Shown here: positions 42,934 to 49,786 of the stretch, in pieces | Layout of the letters: every line of letters starts with the position of its first letter | How positions within the stretch are numbered: the stretch's first letter is position 1 | From: Acidobacteriota bacterium | Lineage (GTDB): Bacteria > Acidobacteriota > Vicinamibacteria > Vicinamibacterales > CAVVIG01 | NCBI GenBank assembly: GCA_028876655.1 | Contig: JAGWRA010000139.1 | Location: forward strand, 1 to 49,786 | Direction of reading: 5' to 3' | DNA: 49,786 bases | Notes under the pieces: generated by a model | The model's database searches: none | What the model saw: the letters and a program-made list of their open reading frames with translations, nothing else | What the model was told of the DNA's origin: nothing | Program-made: the position numbers and the translations under genes

Positions 42934-42943
42934 AGTATAGAAT
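42934..42943. promoter_or_regulatory. Overlapping -10-like elements between mocA and coxM
   Basis: TATACT on the minus strand (42934-42939) and TAGAAT on the plus strand (42938-42943) overlap in the 96-bp divergent gap. No clear -35 goes with either, so activators may be needed. This region is the likely cox promoter, with about 80 nt to coxM. Confidence 0.4.
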
Positions 42944-43022
42944 CGTTCCCTTCCCCGTAGCGTGGTCGTCACGCGGACGTGGCGGCCCAATCTGCGACGT
43001 CGTCCAGAAGGAGGTTCGCCCG

Positions 43023-43901
43023 GTGATACCCGCAGCCTTCGACTACATCCGCGCGCATTCCCCCGACGAGGCCTTCAGCCACCTGCAGCAGCACGGCGGT
43101 GACGCGCGCGTGCTGGCCGGCGGCCAGAGCCTCATCCCGGCCATGCGCTTCCGCCTGGCCCGGCCGGCCGTGCTGGTCGACATCAACGGTCTGGCCGACC
43201 TGGGCCGCCTCGAGCTGGGCAGGACGGCGCTGGCCATCGGCGCCATCGCCCGCGACAGCGCGATCGAGCGCGCGCCGTGGATCGGCGAGACGCGCTGGAG
43301 CCTGTTGCACGACGTCTCCCGCGTGGTCGCCGATCCGGTCGTGCGGCAGATGGGGACGGTCGTCGGCAGCCTGTGCCACAACGATCCGTCCGGCGACTGG
43401 ACGGCGGTGGCCCTCGCCGCCCGCGCCGCCGTGGTCGTCCGCGGCAGGCAGGGGACGCGCACGGTGCCGATCGACGACTTCCTGGTCGACAGTTTCACGA
43501 CGGCCGTCGGCGAAGGCGAGATGGCGCTGGCCGTCCACTTCCCGGTCCCGGGCGATCGAACGGCCGGCTCCTACCAGAAGGTCGAGCGGAAGGTGGGCGA
43601 CTTCGCGACCGCCGCAGCGGCCGTGCAGGTCACGCTCGACGGCAAGGGCGCGATCAAGGAAGCCGGCATCGCGTTGTCGGCCGCCGGTCCGTGCGCCGTC
43701 CGCGTGACGGAGGCCGAGCAGGCGCTGGTCGGCCAGAAGCCGACCGCGGACGTCATCCGTGCCGCAGCCGACGCGGCCTCGAAGCGGAGCGAACCGCAGG
43801 CCGACCTGCGGGGCAGCGTCGAGTACAAGAAGAACCTGGCGGGCGTGCTCGTGGCCCGCGGTCTGCGCCAGGCCCTGGCGCGTCTGGGGGTGCAGGCATG
43901 A
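43023..43901 (+). CDS. coxM: CO dehydrogenase medium (FAD-binding) subunit CoxM
   Basis: A 292-residue FAD subunit of the CO dehydrogenase/xanthine oxidase family. AGGQSLIPAMRF and VVGSLCHNDPSGDW are the two loops that bind the FAD pyrophosphate and flavin, and QKVERKVGDFATAAAAVQV begins the C-terminal domain. Electrons from the Mo site pass through the CoxS iron-sulfur clusters to this FAD and on to the quinone pool. GTG 43023 has AGGAGG about 9 nt upstream. The stop overlaps the coxS start (ATGA). Gene order M-S-L is the standard cox order. Confidence 0.93.
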   Translation: MIPAAFDYIRAHSPDEAFSHLQQHGGDARVLAGGQSLIPAMRFRLARPAVLVDINGLADLGRLELGRTALAIGAIARDSAIERAPWIGETRWSLLHDVSRVVADPVVRQMGTVVGSLCHNDPSGDWTAVALAARAAVVVRGRQGTRTVPIDDFLVDSFTTAVGEGEMALAVHFPVPGDRTAGSYQKVERKVGDFATAAAAVQVTLDGKGAIKEAGIALSAAGPCAVRVTEAEQALVGQKPTADVIRAAADAASKRSEPQADLRGSVEYKKNLAGVLVARGLRQALARLGVQA

Positions 43902-44383
43902 AGGTCACGATCACGGTGAACGGCACGCCGTACACGCGCGACGTCGAGCCGCGCACGCTGCTCGCCTACTTCCTGCGCGAGCACTGCGGGCTCACCGGCA
44001 CGCACGTCGGCTGCGATACGTCGAGCTGCGGCTGCTGCGTGGCGGTGCTCGACGGCCAGACGGCGGTGAAGACCTGCACGATGTTCGCGGTGCAGGCCGA
44101 CGGCCACGAGATCCTCACGGTCGAGGGGCTCGCGGCGGGCGGCGCCCTGCACCCGATCCAGCAGGCGTTCTCCGATCAGCACGGGCTGCACTGCGGCTAC
44201 TGCACGCCCGGCATGATGCTGACCACCGTTGCGCTCCTCAAGCACACGCCGGCGCCGACCGAGGCCCAGATCCGCGAGGGGCTGGCGGGGAACCTGTGCC
44301 GGTGCACCGGCTACAACAACATCGTGAAGGCCGTGCAGCAGGCCGCCGACGTGCTGCGCCAGCCGGCCGCGGCCACCAAGTGA
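43898..44383 (+). CDS. coxS: CO dehydrogenase small (2Fe-2S) subunit CoxS
   Basis: A 161-residue protein with two [2Fe-2S] clusters. The plant-type N-terminal cluster uses Cys39, Cys44, Cys47 and Cys60 (GCDTSSCGCC region), and the C-terminal helical cluster uses Cys99, Cys102, Cys134 and Cys136 (HCGYCTPG and LCRCTGY). It carries electrons from the Mo-Cu site in CoxL to FAD in CoxM. Its start overlaps coxM (ATGA), and coxL follows after 21 bp. Confidence 0.95.
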   Translation: MKVTITVNGTPYTRDVEPRTLLAYFLREHCGLTGTHVGCDTSSCGCCVAVLDGQTAVKTCTMFAVQADGHEILTVEGLAAGGALHPIQQAFSDQHGLHCGYCTPGMMLTTVALLKHTPAPTEAQIREGLAGNLCRCTGYNNIVKAVQQAADVLRQPAAATK

Positions 44384-44404
44384 TGCCGGACGCGAGGGAT
44401 CATC

Positions 44405-46768
44405 ATGAGTGCTGATGTGAAGGCAGGACATGCGATCGGCGTCGCGATGAAGCGCAAGGAGGATCCGCGCTTCGTCCAGGGCAAGGGACACTACGTCGAC
44501 GACTTCTCGTTCCCCGGCATGCTGTTCATGGCGCTGGTCCGCAGCCCGTATCCGCATGCCACCATCAAGAGCATCGACATCTCGGCGGCAATGAAGGTGC
44601 CGGGGGTCAAGGCCGTCATCACCGGCAAGGACCTCGAGGCCGCCGGCCTGGGCTGGCTGCCGACCTTCCACGGCCTCGACAAGCAGATGGTGCTGGCCAT
44701 CGGCAAGGTGCTGTTCCAGTACCAGGAAGTGGCGGCCGTCTTCGCCGAGTCGCGCGAGGCGGCGGCCGACGGCGCCGAGCAGGTGCAGGTCGACTACGAC
44801 CCGCTGCCGGTCGTCGCCGATCCGTTCGCGTCGAAGACCGACACGGTGCTCCTGCGGCCCGATCGCGAGCAGAAGACGAACCACATCTATCACTGGGAGG
44901 TCGGCGATCGGGACAGGACCGACCAGACGCTCGCGAAGAGCGCGAAGCGGGTGAAGCAGCGGATCTGGTTCCAGCGCTGCCATCCGGCGCCGCTCGAGCC
45001 GTGCGGCTGCGTGGCGTTCTTCGACACGATGGGCCGCCTGCAGTTCTACGTGACCTCGCAGGCGCCGCACGTCTACCGCACCGCGCTGTCGCTCGTCACC
45101 GGCATCCCCGAGGACCGGATCCACGTGATCTCGCCCGACATCGGCGGCGGGTTCGGCAACAAGGTCCCCGTCTATCCCGGCTACGTCTGCGCGGTGGTCG
45201 GCGCGTTGAAGCTGGGCCATCCGGTCAAGTGGATCGAGACGCGCACCGAGAACCTCACGAGCACCGGCTTCGCGCGCGACTACCACATGGACGTCGAACT
45301 GGGCGCGACCGCCGACGGGAAGCTGACGGCCGTCAAGGTGGCGACGACGGCGGACCACGGGGCGTTCGACTGTGCGGCCGATCCCACGAAGTATCCGGCC
45401 GGCATGTTCGGCATCTGCACCGGCAGCTACGACGTGCCGGTGGCCCACGCCGAGGTCGACGCCTACTTCACGAACAAGGCGCCCGGCGGCATCGCCTACC
45501 GCTGCTCGTTCCGCGTGACCGAGGCGAGCTACGCCATCGAGCGGACGATGGACGTCCTGGCCGACGAGCTGGGGATCGACGCCGTGGAGCTGCGGCGGAA
45601 GAACTTCGTGAAGAAGGAGCAGTTCCCCTACGCGTCGGCGCTGGGCTTCACCTACGACAGCGGCGACTACGAGAAGACGCTGCAGAAGGCGCTCGACACG
45701 ATCGGCTACCAGGCGCTGCTGAAGGAGCAGCAGGAGAAGCGCGCCCGCGGCGAGCTGATGGGGATCGGCTTCTCGACCTTCACCGAGGTCGTGGGGGCCG
45801 GGCCGTCGAAGCACTTCGACATCCTCGGCATCAAGATGTTCGACAGCGCCGAGATCCGCATCCATCCCACCGGCGCCGGCATCGTCCGGGCCGGGACGAA
45901 GTCGCAGGGGCAGGGGCACGAGACCACCTGGGCCCAGATCGTCGCCGAGGAACTCGGCCTCGACCCGCAGCAGATCATGGTCGAGGAGGGCGACACCGAC
46001 ACGGCGCCGTACGGGCTGGGGACCTACGCGAGCCGCAGCACGCCGGTGGCCGGCGCGGCGATTGCGATGGCCGCCCGCCGCATCCGCGAGAAGGCGCGCA
46101 AGATCGCCGCCCACCTGCTCGAGGTGGGCGAGGCGGACGTCGAGTGGGTCGACTACAGGTTCCAGGTGAAGGGGGTGCCGGCGAAGACGGTCACGATGAA
46201 GGAGGTCGCCTTCGCCGCGTACACGAACATGGCGCAGAACGAGCCCGGGCTCGAGGCGACCTTCTACTACGACCCGCCGAACATGACGTTCCCCAACGGC
46301 ACCTACGTCGCCGTCGTGGACGTCGACCGCGAGACGGGCGAGGTGAAGGTGCGCCGCTTCCTGGCCGTCGACGACTGCGGCACGATCATCAACCCGATGA
46401 TCGTGGAAGGGCAGGTGCACGGCGGTCTCACCGAGGGGTTCGCCATCGCGTTCATGCAGGAGATCCAGTACGACGCCGACGGCAACAACCTGAACACCAA
46501 CTTCACCGACTACCTCGTGCCGACCGCGCAGGAGGCGCCGCACTGGGAGACGGCTCAGACCGTGACGCCGAGCCCGCACCATCCGATCGGCGCCAAGGGC
46601 GTGGGCGAGAGCCCGAACGTCGGCAGCCCGGCGGCGTTCGTGAACGCCGTCGTCGACGCGCTGTCGCCGCTCGGCGTGCGCCACCTCGAGATGCCGGTGA
46701 CGCGCGAGAAGGTGTGGCGCGCCATCCGCGAGGCGGAGGCGGGGAAGGGAAAGGCGGCCCGGACGTGA
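44405..46768 (+). CDS. coxL: Form I carbon monoxide dehydrogenase large subunit CoxL
   Basis: A 787-residue molybdopterin subunit that oxidises CO to CO2. AYRCSFR (Cys at residue 367) is the form I signature; its Cys carries the S-Cu-Mo bridge of true aerobic CO dehydrogenases, while form II and other family members have AYRGAGR-type loops. The active-site Glu is in GVGESPNVG (Glu735). GGGFGNK, GQGHETTWAQIVAEE and EEGDTDTAPYG are cofactor-binding segments that match CoxL very closely. N-terminal KEDPRFVQGKGHYVDD is also typical. ATG 44405 lies 21 bp after coxS, and the stop overlaps coxG (GTGA). The enzyme is cytoplasmic and membrane-associated and supplies electrons to respiration. Confidence 0.96.
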   Translation: MSADVKAGHAIGVAMKRKEDPRFVQGKGHYVDDFSFPGMLFMALVRSPYPHATIKSIDISAAMKVPGVKAVITGKDLEAAGLGWLPTFHGLDKQMVLAIGKVLFQYQEVAAVFAESREAAADGAEQVQVDYDPLPVVADPFASKTDTVLLRPDREQKTNHIYHWEVGDRDRTDQTLAKSAKRVKQRIWFQRCHPAPLEPCGCVAFFDTMGRLQFYVTSQAPHVYRTALSLVTGIPEDRIHVISPDIGGGFGNKVPVYPGYVCAVVGALKLGHPVKWIETRTENLTSTGFARDYHMDVELGATADGKLTAVKVATTADHGAFDCAADPTKYPAGMFGICTGSYDVPVAHAEVDAYFTNKAPGGIAYRCSFRVTEASYAIERTMDVLADELGIDAVELRRKNFVKKEQFPYASALGFTYDSGDYEKTLQKALDTIGYQALLKEQQEKRARGELMGIGFSTFTEVVGAGPSKHFDILGIKMFDSAEIRIHPTGAGIVRAGTKSQGQGHETTWAQIVAEELGLDPQQIMVEEGDTDTAPYGLGTYASRSTPVAGAAIAMAARRIREKARKIAAHLLEVGEADVEWVDYRFQVKGVPAKTVTMKEVAFAAYTNMAQNEPGLEATFYYDPPNMTFPNGTYVAVVDVDRETGEVKVRRFLAVDDCGTIINPMIVEGQVHGGLTEGFAIAFMQEIQYDADGNNLNTNFTDYLVPTAQEAPHWETAQTVTPSPHHPIGAKGVGESPNVGSPAAFVNAVVDALSPLGVRHLEMPVTREKVWRAIREAEAGKGKAART

Positions 46769-47214
46769 ACCTGAAGTACAACGGACAGGAGAAGGTCCCG
46801 GCTCCAATGGACGCCGTCTGGGCCTTCGTGCGCGATCCGGACAAGGTCGGCCGCTGCCTGCCGGACGTGGTCGAGGTGACCGTGCACGACCCGCAGCACT
46901 TCGACGCGGTCGTGCAGGTCGCCGTCGGTCCCGTCCGGGGCAAGTTCAAGCTGAAGTTCGAGATGACGGCGAACGAGGCGACCCACCACGTCGACATGAA
47001 GGTGTCGGGGGGCGGGTTCGGCAGCGCCGTCGATCTCACGGCCACCGCCGATCTTGCCGACGGCGGTGCGGGGACGACCCTGCTGAACTGGAGCGGTGAA
47101 GCGATCGCCCGCGGGCCGGTGGCGGCCGTCGGCGGCCGCGTGCTCGACGGCCAGGCGAAGAAGCTGATCGAGCAGACGTTCGCGACGGTGAGCCAGCGGG
47201 TGCGACAGGCATGA
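46765..47214 (+). CDS. coxG: CoxG-like SRPBCC protein (CO dehydrogenase membrane anchor)
   Basis: A 149-residue SRPBCC-fold protein of the CoxG family. LKYNGQEKVPAPMDAVWAFV and the C-terminal helix LIEQTFATVSQRV are typical. In Oligotropha CoxG is needed to anchor CO dehydrogenase to the membrane, and in mycobacteria it has been shown to carry quinone to the enzyme. The GTG start overlaps the coxL stop, and the stop overlaps the next start (ATGA). No C-terminal transmembrane extension is present here; this is the short form. Confidence 0.9.
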   Translation: MNLKYNGQEKVPAPMDAVWAFVRDPDKVGRCLPDVVEVTVHDPQHFDAVVQVAVGPVRGKFKLKFEMTANEATHHVDMKVSGGGFGSAVDLTATADLADGGAGTTLLNWSGEAIARGPVAAVGGRVLDGQAKKLIEQTFATVSQRVRQA

Positions 47215-48224
47215 GCGGCAGGCTCGACGAATTCTTCCGACGCGTCGCGGCGTTGCAGCGCGACGGGCAGCCGTTCGTGATTGCCACGGTCGTGGCGCGG
47301 CGCCCGCCGGTGTCGGCCCACCTGGGCGATCGCGCGATCGTCCTGGCCGACGGCCGGATGGAAGGGTTCGTCGGCGGCGCCTGCTCGCGCGAGATCGTCC
47401 GCCGGCAGGCGCTCGAGGCGCTGGCGGCGCGGCGGGGGCGGCTCGTCTCCATCCGGCCCGACGCGAAGGAGCGGTCGGCCGATGCCGAGCACGTGACCGT
47501 GCCGATGACCTGTGCATCGGAGGGGGCCGTGGATGTCTACGTGGAACCCGTGCTGAACGCGCGACGGCTCGTGATCGCCGGGGCGACCCCGGTGGCCGAT
47601 GCGCTGATGCGGCTCGGCCGCAGTCTGCAGTACGACGTCGTGCGCGTGGTCGACGCGCGCGAGACGAATGACGTGGAGGCCGCGGCCGCGCCCCTGGACG
47701 TGCCGGTGATCACCCTCGACGCACTGGCGGGGCGGCTGGCCGGCCTGCCGCCGGACACCGCGGCCGTCGTCGCGTCGCAGGGGCACTACGACGACGAGGC
47801 GCTCGAGCGGCTGCTGCGGGCCGGCGTGCCGTACGTCGGATTCGTGGCGTCGCGGAAGCGCGGCGCCACGGTGCTCGGGCTGCTGCAGGAGCGGGGCGTG
47901 CCGAACGTCACCGCCGTCCGGAACCCGGCGGGGCTCGACCTCGGCGCCCGAACGCCGCCGGAAGTGGCCCTGTCGGTCCTCGCGGAGATCGTCCAGTGGA
48001 GGCCGGCAGAGGGTCTCGCCGCGGAAGCCGCCTCTGCCGCGGTCCTGCCACCGGCCGCGGCCGCGCCGGCCACGGCCATCGATCCTGTGTGCGGCATGGA
48101 CGTCGACGTCGCCACCGCGACGCACACCGCCGAACTGGACGGCCGGACCTGGTACTTCTGCTGCGGCCACTGCCGCGCCGCCTTCCTCAAGGAGCCGGAC
48201 CGGTACCGGCCGCGGGCGTCATGA
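47211..48224 (+). CDS. coxF: CoxF/XdhC-family maturation factor with C-terminal YHS domain
   Basis: A 337-residue protein. Residues 1 to about 265 are an XdhC/CoxF protein: an N-terminal domain with VGGACSREIVRRQALEAL and a Rossmann-like second part (VLNARRLVIAGATPVADALMRLG), as in CO dehydrogenase maturation. Residues 290-335 form a YHS domain (IDPVCGM from 290, then WYFCCGHC at 314-321), a small Cys-rich fold that binds heavy metals such as copper. A Pro/Ala linker joins the two. CO dehydrogenase needs a Cu-S-Mo site, so a metal-delivery role is plausible but inferred. ATG overlaps the coxG stop, and the stop overlaps the coxD ATG. The other XdhC protein (41260) has no YHS domain. Confidence 0.88.
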   Translation: MSGRLDEFFRRVAALQRDGQPFVIATVVARRPPVSAHLGDRAIVLADGRMEGFVGGACSREIVRRQALEALAARRGRLVSIRPDAKERSADAEHVTVPMTCASEGAVDVYVEPVLNARRLVIAGATPVADALMRLGRSLQYDVVRVVDARETNDVEAAAAPLDVPVITLDALAGRLAGLPPDTAAVVASQGHYDDEALERLLRAGVPYVGFVASRKRGATVLGLLQERGVPNVTAVRNPAGLDLGARTPPEVALSVLAEIVQWRPAEGLAAEAASAAVLPPAAAAPATAIDPVCGMDVDVATATHTAELDGRTWYFCCGHCRAAFLKEPDRYRPRAS

Positions 48225-49171
48225 TCGACGCCACCACGATCCGCGCCCGCTTCCGCGAGCGCGCCTTCATCGTCGACGATGCCTTCGCCACGGCCCTGCA
48301 GGTGATGCTGGCCCTCGAGAAGCCGCTGCTCATCGAGGGGCCGGCCGGCGTCGGCAAGACCGAGACCGCCAAGGTGCTGGCCGCGGCGCTCGACACGCGG
48401 CTCATCCGCCTGCAGTGTTACGAGGGGCTCGACGCGATGGCGGCGCTCTACGAGTGGAACTACCCGCGCCAGATGCTGCGGGCCCGCCTCAGCGAGAGCG
48501 AGGGGACGACGCTCGAGGAGCGCGAGGCGCAGATCTTCAGCGAGACCTTCCTGCTGAAGCGGCCGCTGCTCGAGGCGATCACGCAGGACCGGCCGCCAGT
48601 GCTGCTGATCGACGAGGTGGACCGGGCGGACGAGGCGTTCGAGGCGTTCCTGCTGGAAGTCCTGGCCGAGTGGCAGGTGACGATCCCCGAGCTCGGCACG
48701 ATCCGCGCGCGACAGAAGCCGCGCGTCGTCCTCACCAGCAACCGGACCCGCGAGCTGTCGGACGCCCTGCGCCGCCGCTGCCTGTACCTCTGGCTGCCGT
48801 ACCCGTCGATGGAGCACGAGATCGAGATCCTGCACGCGCGCGTCCCCGGCCTGTCCGACCGGCTGGCGGCGCAGATCGCCCGGATCATGCACGCGCTGCG
48901 CGAGCTGCCGCTGCAGAAGGCGCCGGGCGTGGCCGAAAGCCTGGATTGGGCGATGGCGCTGATGAGCCTGCACCGCGGTCACCTCGACGCGGCGACGCTC
49001 GCGCAGACGCTCGGCTGCATCCTCAAGGTGCACGAGGACCAGCACGTCGTCGAGGCGCACCGCGCCGCGCTCGATCCGATCCTGGGCGGCGGCCCGGAGA
49101 CGACGGCCTCGGGCGGCTACGGCCTGAAGACCGACTTCGGCGTCGGCACGGTCTCGCTGCCGGGCGAGTGA
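48221..49171 (+). CDS. coxD: MoxR-type AAA+ ATPase CoxD
   Basis: A 316-residue MoxR-family AAA+ ATPase. Walker A is GPAGVGKT (40-47), Walker B VLLIDE (127-132), sensor 1 is VVLTSNRTREL, and RRRCLYLWLPYP holds the arginine finger. In Oligotropha, CoxD is the chaperone-like ATPase that drives assembly of the Cu-S-Mo centre (sulfuration step), and CoxE/CoxF act with it. Its start overlaps the coxF stop (ATGA), and its stop overlaps the following start (TGATG), the typical MoxR/VWA pairing. Confidence 0.92.
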   Translation: MIDATTIRARFRERAFIVDDAFATALQVMLALEKPLLIEGPAGVGKTETAKVLAAALDTRLIRLQCYEGLDAMAALYEWNYPRQMLRARLSESEGTTLEEREAQIFSETFLLKRPLLEAITQDRPPVLLIDEVDRADEAFEAFLLEVLAEWQVTIPELGTIRARQKPRVVLTSNRTRELSDALRRRCLYLWLPYPSMEHEIEILHARVPGLSDRLAAQIARIMHALRELPLQKAPGVAESLDWAMALMSLHRGHLDAATLAQTLGCILKVHEDQHVVEAHRAALDPILGGGPETTASGGYGLKTDFGVGTVSLPGE

Positions 49172-49786
49172 TGTACCCGTTCGAGAGCCTTCCCGAGAAC
49201 CTCACGGCTTTCTGCAGCCTGCTTCGCGACGAACACGGCTTCCGCATCGGCGCGCGCGAGCTGCACGACGCGGCACGTGTGCTGGAGGTCGTGCCGATCG
49301 GCGACCAGCAGGCGGTGCGCGATGCGCTCCGGCCGATTCTCTGCAGCCGGCAGGACGATGTCCGTGTGTTCGACCGGGCGTTCACCCGCTTCTTCTTTCC
49401 CGGACCGCCGGGCGTGCCGCAGGCGCGGATGGCGCCGGTCGAGCGGGAGCCAGGAGGAGCATCGCAGCGGCGGCGGGAGGCGACCCGGCGCCGTCCCGTC
49501 CCGACCGCGCCCGGGAGCGCCGACGAGACGGGTGAGGGAGGACGTCCGCAGCCGGTGCCGCTCGACGTCGGCGAGAGCGTGGACGAGGAAGCAGCCGCGA
49601 CCGCGCACGCCGCCTGGAGCCCGATGGAGTCCCCGGCGGGCGAGTCGCCCGCCGTGACGCGGGCGGACGCGCCGTGGCAGGAGGCCGCGCGGGCGTTCGT
49701 GCGGCGGCTGCTCGTCGGGCTCTCGCGCCGGTGGCGGCCGGCACGCCGCGGCCTGCGGTTCGACCTGCGGCGCACGGTGCGGGCGA
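49171..49786 (+). CDS. coxE: CoxE-like VWA protein (5' part, cut by window end)
   Basis: Only the first 205 residues are visible. The N-terminal 70 residues (LPENLTAFCSLLRDEHGFRIGA split, IGDQQAVRDALRPILCS, FDRAFTRFFF) match CoxE/VWA proteins paired with MoxR ATPases, in which the von Willebrand A domain comes later, outside the window. A roughly 90-residue low-complexity, Pro/Glu/Arg-rich linker follows, then the basic RRGLRFDLRRTVRA stretch that precedes the VWA domain in this family. ATG 49171 overlaps the coxD stop by one base (TGATG). With CoxD it would form the CO dehydrogenase assembly chaperone. Confidence 0.82.
   Translation, partial: MYPFESLPENLTAFCSLLRDEHGFRIGARELHDAARVLEVVPIGDQQAVRDALRPILCSRQDDVRVFDRAFTRFFFPGPPGVPQARMAPVEREPGGASQRRREATRRRPVPTAPGSADETGEGGRPQPVPLDVGESVDEEAAATAHAAWSPMESPAGESPAVTRADAPWQEAARAFVRRLLVGLSRRWRPARRGLRFDLRRTVRA

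Noticed and set aside
44405-46768. Form II (CO dehydrogenase-like, unknown substrate) large subunit
   Set aside because: The active-site loop reads AYRCSFR, with the Cys of form I, rather than AYRGAGR.
43571-46807. Very long open frame on the minus strand opposite the cox genes, and similar ones elsewhere (for example opposite 17.1-20.1 kb)
   Set aside because: These are mirror frames of high-GC coding sequence. Their translations are Arg/Pro/His-rich, lack domain motifs, and the opposite strand has clear, motif-rich genes.
48221-49786. MoxR/VWA pair as an anti-phage or stress system
   Set aside because: These genes overlap the cox genes and match CoxD and CoxE, so CO dehydrogenase assembly explains them better.

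Overview
The window is high-GC, densely packed bacterial chromosome, and it points to an Acidobacteriota genome, probably class Vicinamibacteria. The strongest clue is a PadR regulator followed directly by an 878-residue ABC permease of the acidobacterial duplicated orphan permease (ADOP) type. Supporting clues are very high GC, many GTG/TTG starts, and intergenic spacers filled with degenerate 7- or 8-nt tandem repeats. The class assignment is inference. I saw no rRNA, tRNA, CRISPR array, phage gene or transposase.

Layout. 1-2.3 kb: the tail of a ketopantoate reductase-like gene, a KBL-type alpha-oxoamine synthase and a small basic DNA-binding-like protein. 2.5-4.9 kb: a membrane glycosyltransferase overlapping a polyprenol-phosphate mannose synthase. 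5.0-10.1 kb: a secreted D-aminoacylase-like amidohydrolase, a PEGA-domain envelope protein, UppP, UspA, and a ribosome hibernation factor fused to a cold-shock domain. 10.2-13.3 kb: a hairpin-rich leader, then an AhbD/NirJ-like radical SAM/SPASM protein and a B12-binding radical SAM protein. 13.3-15.1 kb: heptamer arrays, an NHL beta-propeller protein and a SET-domain methyltransferase.

15.2-25 kb looks like a divergent peptide/amide-use region. A YtcJ-like amidohydrolase and an MFS transporter read left. An MFSD1-like transporter, a creatininase-family hydrolase, a ketopantoate reductase-like enzyme, an SDR, an AstE/aspartoacylase-like metallohydrolase and an M20 peptidase read right. 25-36 kb holds membrane and accessory genes: DUF6159, PadR with a small membrane protein, a third KPR-like gene, DUF488, HXXEE, DUF5946, cupin, a cation/proton antiporter, a CPBP protease, then ADOP with its PadR. 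36-41 kb: a MocR regulator, a P3A-type proton ATPase and a luciferase-like monooxygenase.

41.2 kb to the end is a carbon monoxide dehydrogenase region. An XdhC-family protein and a MocA-like cytidylyltransferase converge. Then seven tightly coupled genes, coxM-S-L-G-F-D-E, run to the window end. The large subunit carries AYRCSFR, the signature of form I (true CO-oxidising) CoxL, so the organism can probably draw energy from atmospheric CO. The CoxF-like protein has a C-terminal YHS metal-binding domain, which suggests a role in handling copper for the Cu-S-Mo site.

The most unusual feature is the set of nine short-unit arrays, seven with a 7-nt step and two with an 8-nt step. Most differ in sequence but share period and setting, and one lies inside a coding region.
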